64,000 nt of DNA from Macrocystis pyrifera (GCA_031763025.1 JASSKH010000021.1:2356001-2420000); one strand, 5' to 3'; shown: positions 1 to 11,113, counted from the first letter of the stretch. The notes: generated from the letters alone by a model not told the origin. Made by a program: numbers and translations.

Positions 1-1440
1 AGCAGCCACCTTACCACTGTCGTCCACGGAAGGATTGAAGCCAGGTTTCAACTTCAATATTTCTCTGCGTATCTTCGTGTTTTTATTTGTTTTTTATATT
101 GCAAAATCACAAACCTTTCGCACGCTGAGTTTCGCACGGTACGATGGACTCTCTTACCGGTGAGGGGCTGTCCCTCCACCGACGAACAAGAGAGCGGGAC
201 TCATGATTCCCATGGTTATCCGCGAGGTTCGTGCATCGGCCATCGGGCACCTCGCTGGAGAGAGACACCTAGCTTGAGCATGACGACGTATCGACGGCGG
301 CCTCTGGACGTCACGACGACCAGTCGTTCTTACCGCCACCGGCCTCGGTGTCTCTCGAGCGTGCTCGAGCGCAGGCTGCCAGTGGCCGACAACCTCCGCA
401 TCCCTCGGCTGGCCCGATCGAACACTGCCAGGCAAGCCCCGCATTGTGCCCCGGCTTTGTCCCTGCACCCTGCGTTCTCCTCTCGGTGACGTCAAGACAG
501 CGCTTTGTTCTGCCGTTCGGTGTATTGTTTTCGTGGGCCTTCGTCAATCGAGTGGTTCCCAGCGCCTTTCCGCCGCCACAGCTGCCGCTTCCGGTCGAGG
601 GCCTCGCCGTGCCGATGCTTGAACCCGCGAGGTCGCATCAGCCCCTGCTTCACCCGTTGCAACTACTGTAGCGGTTATTTGGGTGTTCGGCACGCCGTTC
701 GATTCACAGTTGACGAGGCGACGGTAGAAGATCATAATTACCACAGAACACCAGGTATATGACCAATATTATTAGCATGCGGATAACTCGGTTGGTGGTA
801 AACGGTCGTAACTTGTCGATGTTTTTTGTGGAGCTAGGTTTGTCCGTCCCTTGAAAGGGTTGAATGGCCTTCTATTTTGAGTTGGGCAGCTAAGAAGGCG
901 CTCGGCTTTCAATCTGACTGTTGTTGGTGAACTTCCTCTTCGTGCAGAGACAGTACCCTTCTTCGTTCGATAATTCGATGTATTTTGCCAGGTTTCCGCT
1001 TCGTTTGGGCCATTCACGCTTTTTTTCATTGGGTCTGGGGATTTTGCTAAATTTGATGTTGATGAATAGTAAATTATTGGTTCCCTAACCAAGACCAGCC
1101 TGAACGACCAGTAGAATTTTCCATGGTGTGGATAAATCAGTTTCTAGGAATATTCTCCATAAAAAAGCGGGAAAACAATACAGGCCCCTGCTTGGCTCTC
1201 CTGATCCCAACAGAACCTGATCCCACCCGGATGTGGTCCCATATGGCACCCTGCTTCCACCCGAAAGGTGCAGAAATATAATTAGCCGTCCGTACGAGCC
1301 TCCGCAGGCCGTGAACACGAAGAGCGAACCGTAAACGGTCGGAAATCGTCGAACGCGCAAAAGCCGTCGAATGCAAAGAAACAAAACCGTCATAATCCCG
1401 GAATAGAACCAAACATGTACGTACCGTAGTGGGGAGGAGG
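1..1440. other. No gene recognised
   Basis: Bases 160-760 are GC-rich and open in several frames on both strands, the pattern expected from composition alone. None of the translations (up to about 110 residues, rich in R, P and S) contains a motif I recognise. From about 770 to 1440 the sequence becomes AT-richer and again holds nothing assignable. An exon of a split gene could be hidden here, but I see no convincing splice-bounded reading frame. Confidence 0.4.
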
Positions 1441-1445
1441 GACGA

Positions 1446-1866
1446 GTGCCCGCTTTGACATTATTGTCTTTTTTCGCGACATGCCGTGGCATGCCTTGGC
1501 ACCACTTGCGGCAAAACGTTCCACGGCATCTTCCACGGCATACCACGGAACCGTGCACTGACCTCCACGGCATACCATGGGACCCTAACCCTAACCCTAA
1601 CCCCAACCCTAACCCTACCCTAGGTGCCGTGGACACTGGGGTGCCGTGGGGGCTGACATGACATGCGGTGGGGTTGCCATGGAGTGCCGTGGCGGTAGCC
1701 GCGGGGGTTGCCATGGTACTACCCGTGGCATGTCATGGCAACCCCCACGGCGTGCCATGGAATCTTATGCCCCACCATGGGATGCCGTGGTGATGCCATG
1801 GTATGCCATGGGCGGTACCATGGCAATGCCACGGCATGCCCACGACAAGATCAAATAGTGTAGAAC
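1446..1866 (+). repeat. CCACGGCA/CCATGG module, copy 1 (direct)
   Basis: A low-complexity module is built from short words such as TGCCGTGG, CCACGGCA, GGCATGCC and CCATGG (at least eight CCATGG palindromes). It holds an interstitial telomere-like run near its middle and ends with CAAATAGTGTAGAACCCTG. Copy 3 (2570-2917) repeats the same order: an ATTATTGT opening, GGCAAAAC, the telomere-like run, CCTAGGTGCCGTGG, then the same terminal sequence. That co-linearity shows a defined repeated unit, not random simple sequence. The origin is unknown. A subtelomeric repeat or an uncharacterised mobile unit are both possible. Confidence 0.75.
1583..1620 (-). repeat. Interstitial telomere-like repeat (CCCTAA)n
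   Basis: About six CCCTAA units, one of them CCCCAA, lie inside CCACGGCA module 1. Read on the minus strand they are TTAGGG, the telomere repeat of brown algae and many other eukaryotes. The position within the module is shared with copy 3, so the run travelled with the module and is not a chromosome end here. Confidence 0.8.
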
Positions 1867-2087
1867 CCTGCCGCTTTGTGACCCCGGATTAGAGTTACAG
1901 CAGTAGTACTGGGACGGAGCGGGACGTAGTGCGAGGATCTTAAATAGAATGTAGAAAACCCAACAAACTAACAAACCAACCAACAAACAAACAAACAACA
2001 AAAGTACAGCATCTCAGAGCTGTGAGGAACCGGTAATCTTCAGGTTCTTCAGCCAGCAGAGTACCATCGCCGCTCGCCGGCAGTACC
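1867..2087. other. Spacer between modules 1 and 2
   Basis: AT-rich spacer with runs of AACAAAC/CAACCAAC simple sequence around 1960-2000. No gene is seen. Confidence 0.5.
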
Positions 2088-2385
2088 CAGGGTTCTACAC
2101 TGCTATTGGACTTTTCCGTGGCATGCCGTGGCATGGCAGTGGCACCACCCACGGCACGCCATGGCATCCCAACGGCATCGCATGGCGTGGCATCGGATTC
2201 CATGGCAAGTCGTGGGGGATGCCCGGCATGCCATGGGTGGTACCATGGCAACCCTCGCGGCAACCGCCACGCCACTCCATGGTACCCCCACGGCATGTCA
2301 CGGCAACCCCCACGGCAACCCCCACGGCACCCCAATGTCCACGGCCCCTACGTTAAGGTTAGGGTTGGGGTTAAGGTTGTTCCCG
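2088..2385 (-). repeat. CCACGGCA/CCATGG module, copy 2 (inverted)
   Basis: This is the reverse-complement orientation of the flanking modules. It opens with CAGGGTTCTACACTGCTATT, the reverse complement of the terminal sequence of copies 1 and 3. It continues through GCCGTGGCATGCC-type words and reaches a telomere-like run at its far end. With copies 1 and 3 it forms a direct-inverted-direct array. Confidence 0.7.
2353..2378 (+). repeat. Interstitial telomere-like repeat (TTAGGG-like)
   Basis: A short degenerate run of TTAAGG, TTAGGG and TTGGGG units lies inside the inverted module. Its strand is opposite to the runs in modules 1 and 3, as expected if the whole module is inverted. Confidence 0.65.
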
Positions 2386-2434
2386 AGCTGCTCGTGCAGG
2401 GACGAATTCCTTGGCGTTGGGGTTGAAAACAAAA

Positions 2435-2460
2435 GGCAACCCCCCCCCCCCCCCCCCGAC
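2435..2460. repeat. Poly-C tract
   Basis: A homopolymer of about 17 C lies just beyond the inverted module. It is one of several long G/C homopolymers in the first 11 kb. Such tracts are prone to length error in sequencing. Confidence 0.8.
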
Positions 2461-2569
2461 GCTGTACTTTAAGTGACAGGTTCACCAGCTAGGCCGCGCA
2501 GAGTTAGTTCCCTCTCTACCCAGCCCCAGGCTCGAGGCCCGTGAGGGTGCCGCTAGGCCGTTGCAGGTC

Positions 2570-2917
2570 TTGGTGGAACATGCCGTGGCATTATTGTGCC
2601 GTGGCACCACCTGCGGCAAAACCTTCCACGGCATACCACGGAACCTTCCACGGACCTTCATAGACCTCCACGGCATACCATAGAACCCTAACCCTAACCC
2701 TATCCTAGGTGCCGTGGGGGTTAGGGTGCCGTAGAGGTTGCCATGGCATGCCGTGGGGCTGGTATGCAGTGCCGTGGGGGATGCTGTGGCGGTCCACGGG
2801 TTGTCATGGAATCCGATGCCAAGCCATGGGAAGCCGTGGGGCTGGCATGGTATGCCATGGGTGGTACCATGGCAATGCCACGGCATGCCACGAGAAAGTC
2901 AAATAGTGTAGAGCCCT
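2570..2917 (+). repeat. CCACGGCA/CCATGG module, copy 3 (direct)
   Basis: Same orientation and internal order as copy 1, but shorter. It includes the telomere-like run at 2685-2707 and ends CAAATAGTGTAGAGCCCTG. The next bases are the 3' untranslated part of a minus-strand LINE that lacks its terminal few hundred bases, so this module abuts or has replaced the LINE 3' end. Confidence 0.75.
2685..2707 (-). repeat. Interstitial telomere-like repeat (CCCTAA)n
   Basis: Three CCCTAA-like units followed by TATCCTAGG occupy the same place in module 3 as the longer run in module 1. Confidence 0.75.
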
Positions 2918-5133
2918 GAGGGGATGTGGCAGGCGCTTGAAAAAAGCGTGATAAAGAAAGAAAAACACACCACTCTACTAATAAACACACTGAGACTCAA
3001 AACCAAGCAAGAGAATATAACAGGCGAACCGAAGCACCAAAAAGCACTCTCCAGGTAGCCGCAGCAGTTTGTGGTATGAGTGGAATAGATTGCCAGGTTC
3101 TCCCTACTAGTCCGCTTTGGACCTTGCTACCCTGTCTGCCGTCTCCATCCTGCGTTCGTCAACTATGCCCCGCCCCTCGGCGTCAGACAACACGAAACAA
3201 GCAAAGCCGGCTCGTCATCCACCCACGCCACACGACTCCTTTCTTAAGGCTTATCAATAGAAGAAAGGAAGAGAAAGAGATAAAATAAAAATCACAGAGG
3301 ATCAAGCGTAAAAAGAAAAAAGAAGACATGACAAAGGAAGACCACGTTCGAACCAGCTGCACCAGTTGGCAGCAAGAGTAGCATAGGCATGTTTTACTTC
3401 CTAGTCGGCCTGGTGCCTTGCTACCCTGTCTGTCATCTCCTTCCTACTTTCGTCCACCGTGGTTTCCCTTCTGCTCCTCCTCCTGTTCCCCCCCTCCCCG
3501 CATTCCCTTGGTCGGGTTTCCTTACACTCCCTCCTGCTACCCCCTCTCCCCCCATTTCCTTGGATCCCACCCACCGTGGATGCGCGGCGCTGCCTACTCA
3601 GCTGTGCCCCATCCTTGTGTCACTTTCACCATGAAACGTTCGGCTGCTTCAGGGACCCCCGGTATCGATTCCCCGCCTTTTTTGCTGTAGAGGACCACAG
3701 TGTGGTCTTAACTCCAAATACTAAGGGGGCAAAAAAGTTCCGTTGACCCTTCTTTGGCGAAGAACTCCCTAAGGTCTTCGACTTTGCATCTATGCCAAGT
3801 CTTATACTGTCCGCCTTGTCTCGTGTTCTCCCCACCAGCTATCGTCCCGAGCATTTCCCGGATGGGTAATGGCTCCTTGCTTTGCCGTGTCACGGCCTCC
3901 GCAAACAAGAGTCACCGTTTACGGATGGTCTTTTTGATGCTCTCGCAACGTGTCATCATGAGGGAGGGCGTTCGCTTACGAGAAGGTGGCGTGTTCAGTA
4001 CGAAGTCGGCGCCGGAAGCCAAGGACCTGCAAATCGACTTGGTGGTGAGCCGTTCGAAGCTTGGCATACTGTCCCTCTCTGAGGGTCCACGCCACACACC
4101 GGTACATGAGGGTCTTAATCACCTCGGCCTTCAGCATTCGGACTCTGAGGCCAACGGGGGCGGTCGTCCTATAATACAACTCCGGGCCGAACCAGTTGAG
4201 GCATGCCCGCATGAGACGAATCCGCCGGTCGATTTCGAGCAAGAGGTCAGCGTGGATAATGCCGCCTAGGTATAAGAACTGGCTCGTCTGTGTGTACCTC
4301 TGGCCTGCTGCTCCGATGACGAGCGGTGGTGCGAGGGTCGTCTGGTCTGGTGTTCGTAGAAGCATTGCCTCTGTCTTCTTTTCCGATATCGCGAGGCCTG
4401 GTCCTTCGAAGACAGCCACGATGACTGTAATCATTTTCGCGAGCCCTTCAGCCGACTTCGAGACCATTCCTGCGTCATAGGCATACAACATGCCCCATAC
4501 AGTCCTTCGCGCGCACGCCCATGACTCCTGCTCCTATGTTCCGACTACTCCAGCATCATCGAGTTGAACCAAATCCGTCTTTGTCTTGGCTGAGGCGTCC
4601 TAGTACGACGTGTAATAGCGCAGCAACGAAGGACACGTTCAACTGCAGCGAGCGGTGCATAGCACGCTGCCTTGCCGCAGCCCCTGCATAACATCACACC
4701 ATTCCGAGTGCTCGCGGTCATCCGTACGCATGCGAGCGCCCGCATGCCTTCGTGAAAACTACGGGTAATTGTCAGCATCTTGGTTGGTACGCCAAAGCGT
4801 GTGAGTACCTTCCATACGTACGAGCAGTTCTCGGTCGACAGAGTCGTACGCTTTCCGCAGATCGATAAAGCACACGTACGTACAGGGGGAGTTTCCTCTG
4901 TGGTGCGAGCTCTTGCGACCGGCGCACGACGAGCAACATATCAATCGTTGATCATGCGGGGCGGTAGCCGAACTGTTCCTCCGGGAGTAATCCCTCGGTC
5001 TCGCAGAAAGTAGTTGCTGAGGCGGGGCGCGACGATTGTCAACCACAAAACCTAGCCTGTGTGGGCAACAAGCGAAATCCCTCTGTACTATAAATAGTTG
5101 TTGCAATCAGTGCGGTCCTTTTTCTTGTGAAGG
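2918..5133 (-). mobile_element. Decayed LINE (non-LTR retrotransposon), copy 1
   Basis: Minus-strand remnant of the LINE family whose best copy is at 14249-17160. At the high-coordinate end the reverse complement encodes a trace of the [12 protein letters not shown] motif (near 5130), then the [15 protein letters not shown] segment near 4840-4890. A longer open stretch (4491-3976) covers the region after the catalytic centre. From about 3800 to 2918 lie the C-terminal and 3' untranslated parts, including the GATAAGCCTTATTGAAGGAG block seen in the copy at 18787-20111. Stops and frameshifts interrupt it, and the catalytic YADD has become YAYD, so it cannot be functional. The 5' part (N-terminal and any endonuclease region) and the extreme 3' end are missing. 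Confidence 0.85.
3976..4491 (-). pseudogene. Reverse transcriptase fragment, LINE copy 1
   Basis: A 171-codon open fragment reads [16 protein letters not shown], then [36 protein letters not shown] and LKAEVIKTLMYRCVAWTL. It aligns by eye with residues 381 to about 555 of the RT ORF at 14848-17070. The second catalytic position of YADD is changed to Y (YAYD), which removes an essential metal-binding aspartate. The fragment is bounded by frame breaks on both sides. Confidence 0.85.
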
Positions 5134-5221
5134 ACAGACGAGTACTGCTGTGTGTATAGGGAACGAAAGTAAAAACACACACACAATACGCCCCTACATG
5201 ACCCCCAAAGTATTTAGTACA

Positions 5222-5491
5222 TTTGGTTGTCCACTTCCACGAAAAAATGCTTGATATTAATTGAAGAAGCCGAAATGGTGGGGGGGGGGGGGGGCTGCCC
5301 TGGCCCGTCCCCCCCCTGCATGCGTACGCCTTCCTTACCCCTATATAAAATAGGCGGAGGGAAGAGAGAAAAAGGGGGGGGGGGGGGGGTCGCCTCGTCC
5401 CTTTTCGCTTGCTTACGCCTCCCCCCTTCTCCACACAAACGAAACGCGGTCGACCTCCTTACCGGTCGCGCTCCGCTAGTGGAACGCCTCC
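5222..5491 (-). repeat. DIRS element terminal repeat B2
   Basis: Nearly identical to 6284-6542 (B1), from TTTGGTTGTCCACTTCC to GTGGAACGCCTCC. The differences are mainly in the length of two poly-G tracts (longer here). This is the 3' outer end of the element. Confidence 0.9.
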
Positions 5492-5960
5492 TCAGACGCC
5501 TCCACGCCGGGGACCCACCTCGACTGCCAAACGATTATGAGTGTAGTGATTCCGTTTCAAACGGCCCGTGCGATCGGGATTAAGCCCCTACTAATCGACC
5601 ACTATGTGCTTGTGCTTTCGGGTGGTTCCGTTTCTAACGGCCCGTTCGTACCGGGAACCCACCACGATTGCTAAACGATTATGTGATGATTCCGTTTCTA
5701 ACAGCCCGTGCGATCGGGATTATGCCACCACTTAATCGACCACCACTTACGCGTGCTTTCTAGAGGATCCGTTTCTAACGGCCCGTGCGATCGGGAACCC
5801 ACCACGAAAACCAAACGATTAATATGTAATGATTCCGTTTCAAACGGCCCGTGCGATCGCGATTAAACCATTACTAATCGACCACTGTGTCTCCTTCCCC
5901 TCCGTTTGCCCATCTGCCGTAGAAATTTGTTGCGGGAGGGGGGGGGGGGAAAAAAAAACA
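5492..5960. repeat. About 140-bp dimeric tandem repeats in the A2-B2 spacer
   Basis: The motif TCCGTTTCWAACGGCCCGT recurs at 5551, 5637, 5691, 5768 and 5833. Alternating spacings (86, 54, 77, 65) sum to a higher-order unit of about 140 bp, present roughly two and a half times. Two alternating tails follow the motif, one GGGATTA-like with AATCGACCAC and one GGGAACCCACCACGA-like. The array lies between A2 and B2 of the DIRS element, where related elements usually have nothing. A poly-G/poly-A stretch closes it near 5939-5958. Confidence 0.8.
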
Positions 5961-6284
5961 ACAACTAGACGACTCCCTGACGTCCCTTGCCCGGTTCTAT
6001 TCAGCTCGTGCAGGGCCTTGCCCGTCAGCTATCTATCCTGGATACTCGCTGCACCGACGACCCCGCTTCACACCGCTCTACCGCTGCTTGCTCGTATCTG
6101 AACTGCGTTGGTCTTTCTTCATCAATCATCCGGAACTTCTATTAGTTTTCATTCTTACCCCCGTACTAAACATCCCTTGTTATTATATGGGAAACCCTCC
6201 GAAACCGTCTCATTCCTTCACTGGTTTATCTTTTCTACCCGTTACCCTCCAAACACCAGGTTGCCCCTACGACAACCTTCCTCT
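5961..6284 (-). repeat. DIRS element internal repeat A2
   Basis: This matches A1 throughout. Bases 5961 to about 6134 correspond to 11114-11286, and the rest to 13199-13351. It abuts B1 directly at TTCCTCTTTGGTTG, forming the B1-A2 junction expected from circle-mediated replication of DIRS-type elements. Confidence 0.9.
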
Positions 6285-6542
6285 TTGGTTGTCCACTTCC
6301 ACGAAAAAATGCTTGATATTAATTGAAGAAGCCGAAATGGGGGGGGGGGGGGCTGCCCTGGCCCGTCCCCTCCCTGCATGCGTACGCCTTCCTTACCCCT
6401 ACATAAAATAGCCGGAGGGAAGAGAGAAAAAGGGGGGGGGTCGCCTCGTCCCTTTTCGCTTGCTTACGCCTCCCCCCTCCTCCACACAAACGAAACGCGG
6501 TCGACCTCCTTACCGGTCGCGCTCCGCTAGTGGAACGCCTCC
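6284..6542 (-). repeat. DIRS element internal repeat B1
   Basis: Direct repeat of 5222-5491, located just downstream (minus strand) of the recombinase reading frame. It includes two poly-G tracts that are shorter than in B2. Confidence 0.9.
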
Positions 6543-6659
6543 CCTCACGAGACCGCGGTTCCTTTCCCCCTTCGTCTAGATATGTGTAAGGACTGTTCGG
6601 GCACTTTGCAGCCTCCCAAGCGGTTCTTACTATACCGGGCGGAGTAGCACCTATAGTAT

Positions 6660-7790
6660 TTAACCCCATCTCGTCCCTTGTCCTGGCTGTCTGTCAAACT
6701 CCCCCCCCCCATGCTCCAACACCTCTGATACCCATACCGGGTCTTCCATGTTAGCCCTAACGTACACCATAAACGAGTCCGACGACCATCTCCCTTCTTT
6801 CTTAATCACTGCCTCTGGCACTCTTCTCGCGGCCAGTCTGGTTGCCCCCCCTATTCTCCCCGAATGCAACGCGAATTCTTCCGGAATCAGACTTGCCCCC
6901 GCTCCTCTCCCCTCTTGCTTCCACCTCCTCCCTACACTGGCGAGACCCTTCCTCCAGCATTGGGTTGCCTTCCCCCTGGCCCGACCCTCCAACCGTCCGT
7001 TCCTCGATATGACATCAAAGGGGCTTCCCTTGTCAACTCCCCGTCATTGTACATTTCGAAAGCTCCACCAATAGCCCCTCTGCCCCTCCTTCCTCTCCTC
7101 CACCCCGTCCTGATCTTGTCCTGACTAGTACCGCTCCTTTTCTTCCTTGGTCTCCCTTCGATCCCCTGAACCTCACCTCTACCTTATTTGCTTCCGAATG
7201 CTACCCTCCGCCAGTTGATCGTTATCTCTGAAAAACGCGACATCCCCCCTTCTTATGCAGTATACCTTGTGATACACCCCTCTCTCCTTGTCAAACAATT
7301 CTGACGCTCGCAACATAAAAAAAATAGGACAGTGTCAGACCTATCCATAACACCCTCCCCCCTTGCCCCCATGATGCAGTGCTTCCTTGCATCCCCTTCA
7401 GCATCCCCCAAGTCAATGGTCTTCTTACCCTCTGCTGACTACCCGTCTCTACGTGTGCCCTCTTGATACCTTGCCTCACCGATCTGATCAATGGGTCACT
7501 CATGGGCAACGAAAGCCCCACGAACCGCTCATGGTAGAAATTAATCGCCACTAACTTGCCTACTACCCTCGACTCCTTGTTCCCTTTTTTCTGCGCAGCA
7601 GTACCCCATGAACTCGACCAACTCCCCCACTAACTCCATCTCCCCCATGTCTTTCTGCAGCCAACACCCCTTCCCGACCAACAATCTCCAGCTCACCCAC
7701 ATCCTCCAATTCGCCTCGTAAGTTTTTCGAGACGAAGCTGCAACTCTTTCAAATGCGTAGTCTCTCGCAATATCTCCGAACACACTAGCT
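6660..7790 (-). pseudogene. Tyrosine recombinase of DIRS element (frame-broken)
   Basis: Phage-integrase-type recombinase proposed to integrate the circular cDNA of the element. The N-terminal helical DNA-binding part (FGDIARDYAFERVAASSRKT and on) ends the RNase H frame near 7780-7541. A second frame (7551-7291) carries the middle part (YHERFVGLSLPMSDPLIRSV). The catalytic part is in a third frame (6992-6660): H43-S-G-R46 of that ORF, then W69 and the candidate nucleophile Y77, giving the H-x-x-R...W...Y order of the family. Three frames are needed to cover one domain, so the gene is broken as written. Confidence 0.8.
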
Positions 7791-7899
7791 GCTCCCCGAT
7801 CCCAGTTCCTGCACCTGCCAAGCGATTTCGGGACATTCTGCGTTCTGTTTCTCGGGAACCTGTTCCTCTCGCCACCTAGCCAGACCATCTGCCAACCTG

Positions 7900-8382
7900 T
7901 TATCGACCCCCCGTACGTGCCTTGCCTGAAACACCACCTTCCCCTTGCTTCCAACGCCCCCATCATTCTCATCAATGCCCCTACCCTCGCTTGTTTCTTA
8001 CCCCCCCCACGACACCTCTTTACCCAGGTTACAGCTGCTTCGTTATCTGCCCTCATCAAAACTGCCTCCCCCTTCCTACCCGGTCTCTCCCCCCTCATGT
8101 CCACCATTACGAACGCCGTCATCCCCATGGCCATGACCTCCAACAGGTTAATGGAAATTAAATCAGCTACCGCCTGCCCCCCCTTTATCGTACGTTTCTG
8201 CACCTCTTCTGGCAGGGCGAATCTCCAGTACATCCCCGTTTCCATGCACAACCCCCTATCGCTGTCAATGAAGCGTCCGAAAACCAGGTTCTACTCGGCC
8301 GCTGCTTCACGAAGCTGAAAGACGGTCCTGTTATGCTCTCTCCCCCGTACCCCCCCCCCCCGTCTCCAAAAACCATCTCCAC
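7900..8382 (-). pseudogene. RNase H domain of DIRS element (frame-broken)
   Basis: Located between RT and recombinase, as in DIRS-order elements, where it degrades the RNA strand of the hybrid. The first catalytic block SDASLTAIGGCAW lies near 8225-8285. After a frame change come ISINLLEVMA (catalytic E) and LMRADNEAAVTWV (catalytic D) near 8010-8160. All three acidic blocks are recognisable, but no single frame carries them. Confidence 0.75.
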
Positions 8383-8451
8383 CCTCCCACGTCTGCCATG
8401 AACTCCCGCGACAACCGTAGAACTCGTCTCGCTTCCTTCTGCTTTCTGAAC

Positions 8452-9460
8452 CTACTCCACGCACCCCCCCCCCCCCCCCCCGGCCCGCTCCACCCCAGCA
8501 AGATGCAGATTAGATAACTGCAGAAGCCGACGAACGAAGTACCGTCCGGGCCGGATTACAAAGGATGCGTGGTGCAACTTTCCTGCTAACACTAGCACCT
8601 CCCTCACCGTTACTGTCTGCCGCCCTGCTGGCCAATCTGCCAATCGCGCGCGTAATTCGTCCACTTTCGTTTCGGGAGAGCAATAGTCATGCTCTCTGTG
8701 TCAACATCGTACCCCAACACCTCTTGTTGCGTTGCCCAGCCTGTCACCTTTTTTTTTTCGAAAGCAACGGCTCCTCCCTTTCTGACCTCTCGCCCATAGC
8801 CTGCTCGTGGATTCCCGCTAGCGATCGAGACAAGTCCAAACACCGCGCCCCTTCCGGATCCCACTGAACTTCTGCTGAGATGGCATCATCCATAAAAAAA
8901 TAAAAAACACAAGGCTGGGTCGTCCTGCCCTCCCCCGTTCGCTGGCCGCGCTGCGGCCACTGGGCTACTGGACGCCCCGTTGCCTGCGCAACCGTCACGT
9001 GCTCTACCGCGCGGTTCCCGCCCTCGAGAACGAAGCGGATGCTCTCGTGGTGTTGCGTTGCGCATGCTGCATCGCAGCTGATATCACGCCCCACCACCCC
9101 GGACTACCCCTCCACCCAAACTGCAAGCGCAAATCGACGTAAAGGTACTCCCCCCAATACGTACCCGGGACACCCGCAGTCCCGGAACCTTCTCTGCTTG
9201 CTTCTTTGGGAAAAAATCGCCCTGCCCCCCGCCACGTCCACAACCGCTTTTTCCCACACTGCGTCGCTAAATTTCTGCGCGCTTGAATGGTTTCCGTATG
9301 CAAGTTCCTGTGTAAGGTCCCCCCCTGGCCCAACGTCTACCGGTTCCCCCACGCGCGCTATGTGCCTCAACTTGTCGATTTCCGGGAATTGGTGCTTGTC
9401 CCCGAAGAACGCTTGTACGCGCTCTGGGTCCATGTGGGGTGCTGTCAACGAACCCCCCAA
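8452..9460 (-). pseudogene. Reverse transcriptase of DIRS element (frame-broken)
   Basis: Minus-strand pieces in several frames keep the order of a DIRS-type RT. First comes LRHIARVGEPVDVGPG, then YLYVDLRLQFGWRGSPGWWG near 9120-9170 (compare the LPFGWRGSP block of the group). The FMDDAI active site follows near 8885-8900, then EVLGYDVDTESMTIALP and VREVLVLAGKLHHASFVIRPG, the latter typical of the thumb/connection of this group. The two catalytic aspartates are present. At least three frame changes occur, some beside poly-C tracts (8464-8480). Confidence 0.8.
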
Positions 9461-9934
9461 CCATTACACAACCCTCCCTACCCCCTCTTCCCCCCCCCGG
9501 TTACCCGCGACAAAACCGCCCCAGCCGTCGTAGCTAAACTCGCACTAAGCTTGCTGCCTTCACCGATTTCCCCGACACCTTCCCCAACAACCCCTGTGCA
9601 ACCTCCCAACGCTTCTGATCTTCAACGCGCCGGCCGGATATCGCACCTGTTTCTGACAAAACCACCGCGCGCTCCCTCCCCCGAAGCCAAAATGGTCCCT
9701 CTGCGCGAAATTCCGCACATAAATGTTGCTCAGCGCTGCTACCTGCTGTGTCCCTTCCCCCTTGACGATGAAAGTCCCTATAATCGTACCCAAGGCATCC
9801 GCCGAATCAAAGGGTGGAGATTTCCCATCCCCGCGCAGTGATGACCAGACCACTGTTGTGCGGTTGCTCTTGCGCCACATCGTCTCCGCTACTGATGGCT
9901 TGCTTCCCCGCTCCCCGCCTCCCCACCCCCATCC

Positions 9935-9957
9935 CCCCCCCCCCCCCCCCCCCCCCA
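9935..9957. repeat. Poly-C tract
   Basis: About 21 C with only minor interruption, within the DIRS 5' coding region. It is a likely site of slippage or sequencing length error. Confidence 0.8.
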
Positions 9958-10356
9958 ACCTTGCAACCCGGACGAGAAATTCGATGCTCCCCCCTCCCCA
10001 CACTGCGGCCTGGTGCTGAGTACTGAACTGATGCCGTCCCCCCACCCCGGAGTTGCTTCGTGCTGCGGCTGCCGGTGCAACCTCCGTGCTACCCTCTCCC
10101 ACGGACTTGTCTCCTCCCCCGCCCACCCCCACTGTCCTTCGGGTGCCCCCATCTGCCGCTGTCGCGACCCCGACACGTCTATCTCCCACTCGCTTACATC
10201 CCCGAACCCCCCCCCAGGCCTGACTGCTGCTGCTGCTGTAGCCGCATGCTTGGCCGCTGTTGCTGCTGTCGCGGATTCGGTACTTCCCCGCCCCAACCTA
10301 TCCCCCCCCCCCCCTCCTCCCCCCCGCGTTTTCCTTGCCGCATTGCTCTGATGCCC

Positions 10357-10361
<5 letters not shown>

Positions 10362-10411
<50 letters not shown>
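10362..10411. repeat. (CTG)n trinucleotide repeat
   Basis: About sixteen CTG units, read as CAG on the coding (minus) strand of the DIRS element. A second run of about eight lies at 10518-10540. Confidence 0.9.
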
Positions 10412-10412
<1 letters not shown>

Positions 10413-11113
10413 GATCCCCCCCCCCCTCGTATGCCCACCCTTTTTGCTGTGGTGCCCACTCTTGCTGTAGCTGCTGTGGTGTGCCCCGGCTATGCGGCTG
10501 CTGCAGTGCCTACCCCTGCTGCTGCTGCTGCTGCTGCTGCGGCGGGCCTCCCGGGCCCCAGGGTGCATGTGAGGGCCCGTTAAGGGTCGTGAGCTGATGG
10601 ATAGCCCGCCTCCCTCCCGCCTCCTGCTGATACGAACTCCCTCCCCCCGACCATGGGGGGCCCTGAAACTCGTTTCCGGGAAAAAAATTGGTCGTTGCGC
10701 TGCGATGGGGCATGTTGCATGGAGTTGGACTGCTCGCGGTTCCCATACGAGCCGTGCCCCCGCCCCCTACCCGACCGCATGGGAGCTCCTTGGTGTACTG
10801 TCTGGCTACCCTCAAAGTGCACGTTCCTACTCGTACCCAGGCTACTCAGGGTATTTGCTCGCACTCTACCGTCGTCGTTGTTGCCCGACCCTCCTGCTGA
10901 AGACTGATCGTCCTCCGCGTTACCGGCCGCCCCGTTCCCTTGGGTCGACCCCCCGCCTTGGCCCTGGGCCTCCCACAAGATTGTCGTGCTCCTCGTCCTG
11001 CTGCTGTATCGCGGTAAGAGGTTCCCCCCTCCTGATCGTCGACCCTCTCAAAGCACAGGCTCAATTACTGCTGACCACTTGACGACTCCTTGACGTCCCT
11101 TCCCCTGTCAAAA

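Larger units (their letters stand above)
9560..11100 (-). pseudogene. Low-complexity 5' coding region of DIRS element (gag-like position)
   Basis: Upstream of the RT on the minus strand are short open pieces rich in Gly, Gln, Asn and Arg. One example is the 10978-10580 ORF, with NNDDGRVRAN, SGRGRGHGSYGN and a glycine-rich C-terminus. CAG repeats (CTG on the plus strand) at about 10362-10411 and 10518-10540 give polyglutamine in one frame. The position suits an ORF1/gag-like protein, but I see no zinc knuckle or other domain, so the assignment rests on position only. Confidence 0.4.

Noticed and set aside
160..760. Overlapping open frames of 66-113 codons on both strands
   Set aside because: Explained by GC-rich composition. 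No motif, leader or splice pattern favours any frame.
1085..1714. 209-codon minus-strand frame with LGLGLGLGLG
   Set aside because: The repeat is the telomere-like CCCTAA run read in frame, and the rest is CCATGG-module sequence, so not a gene.
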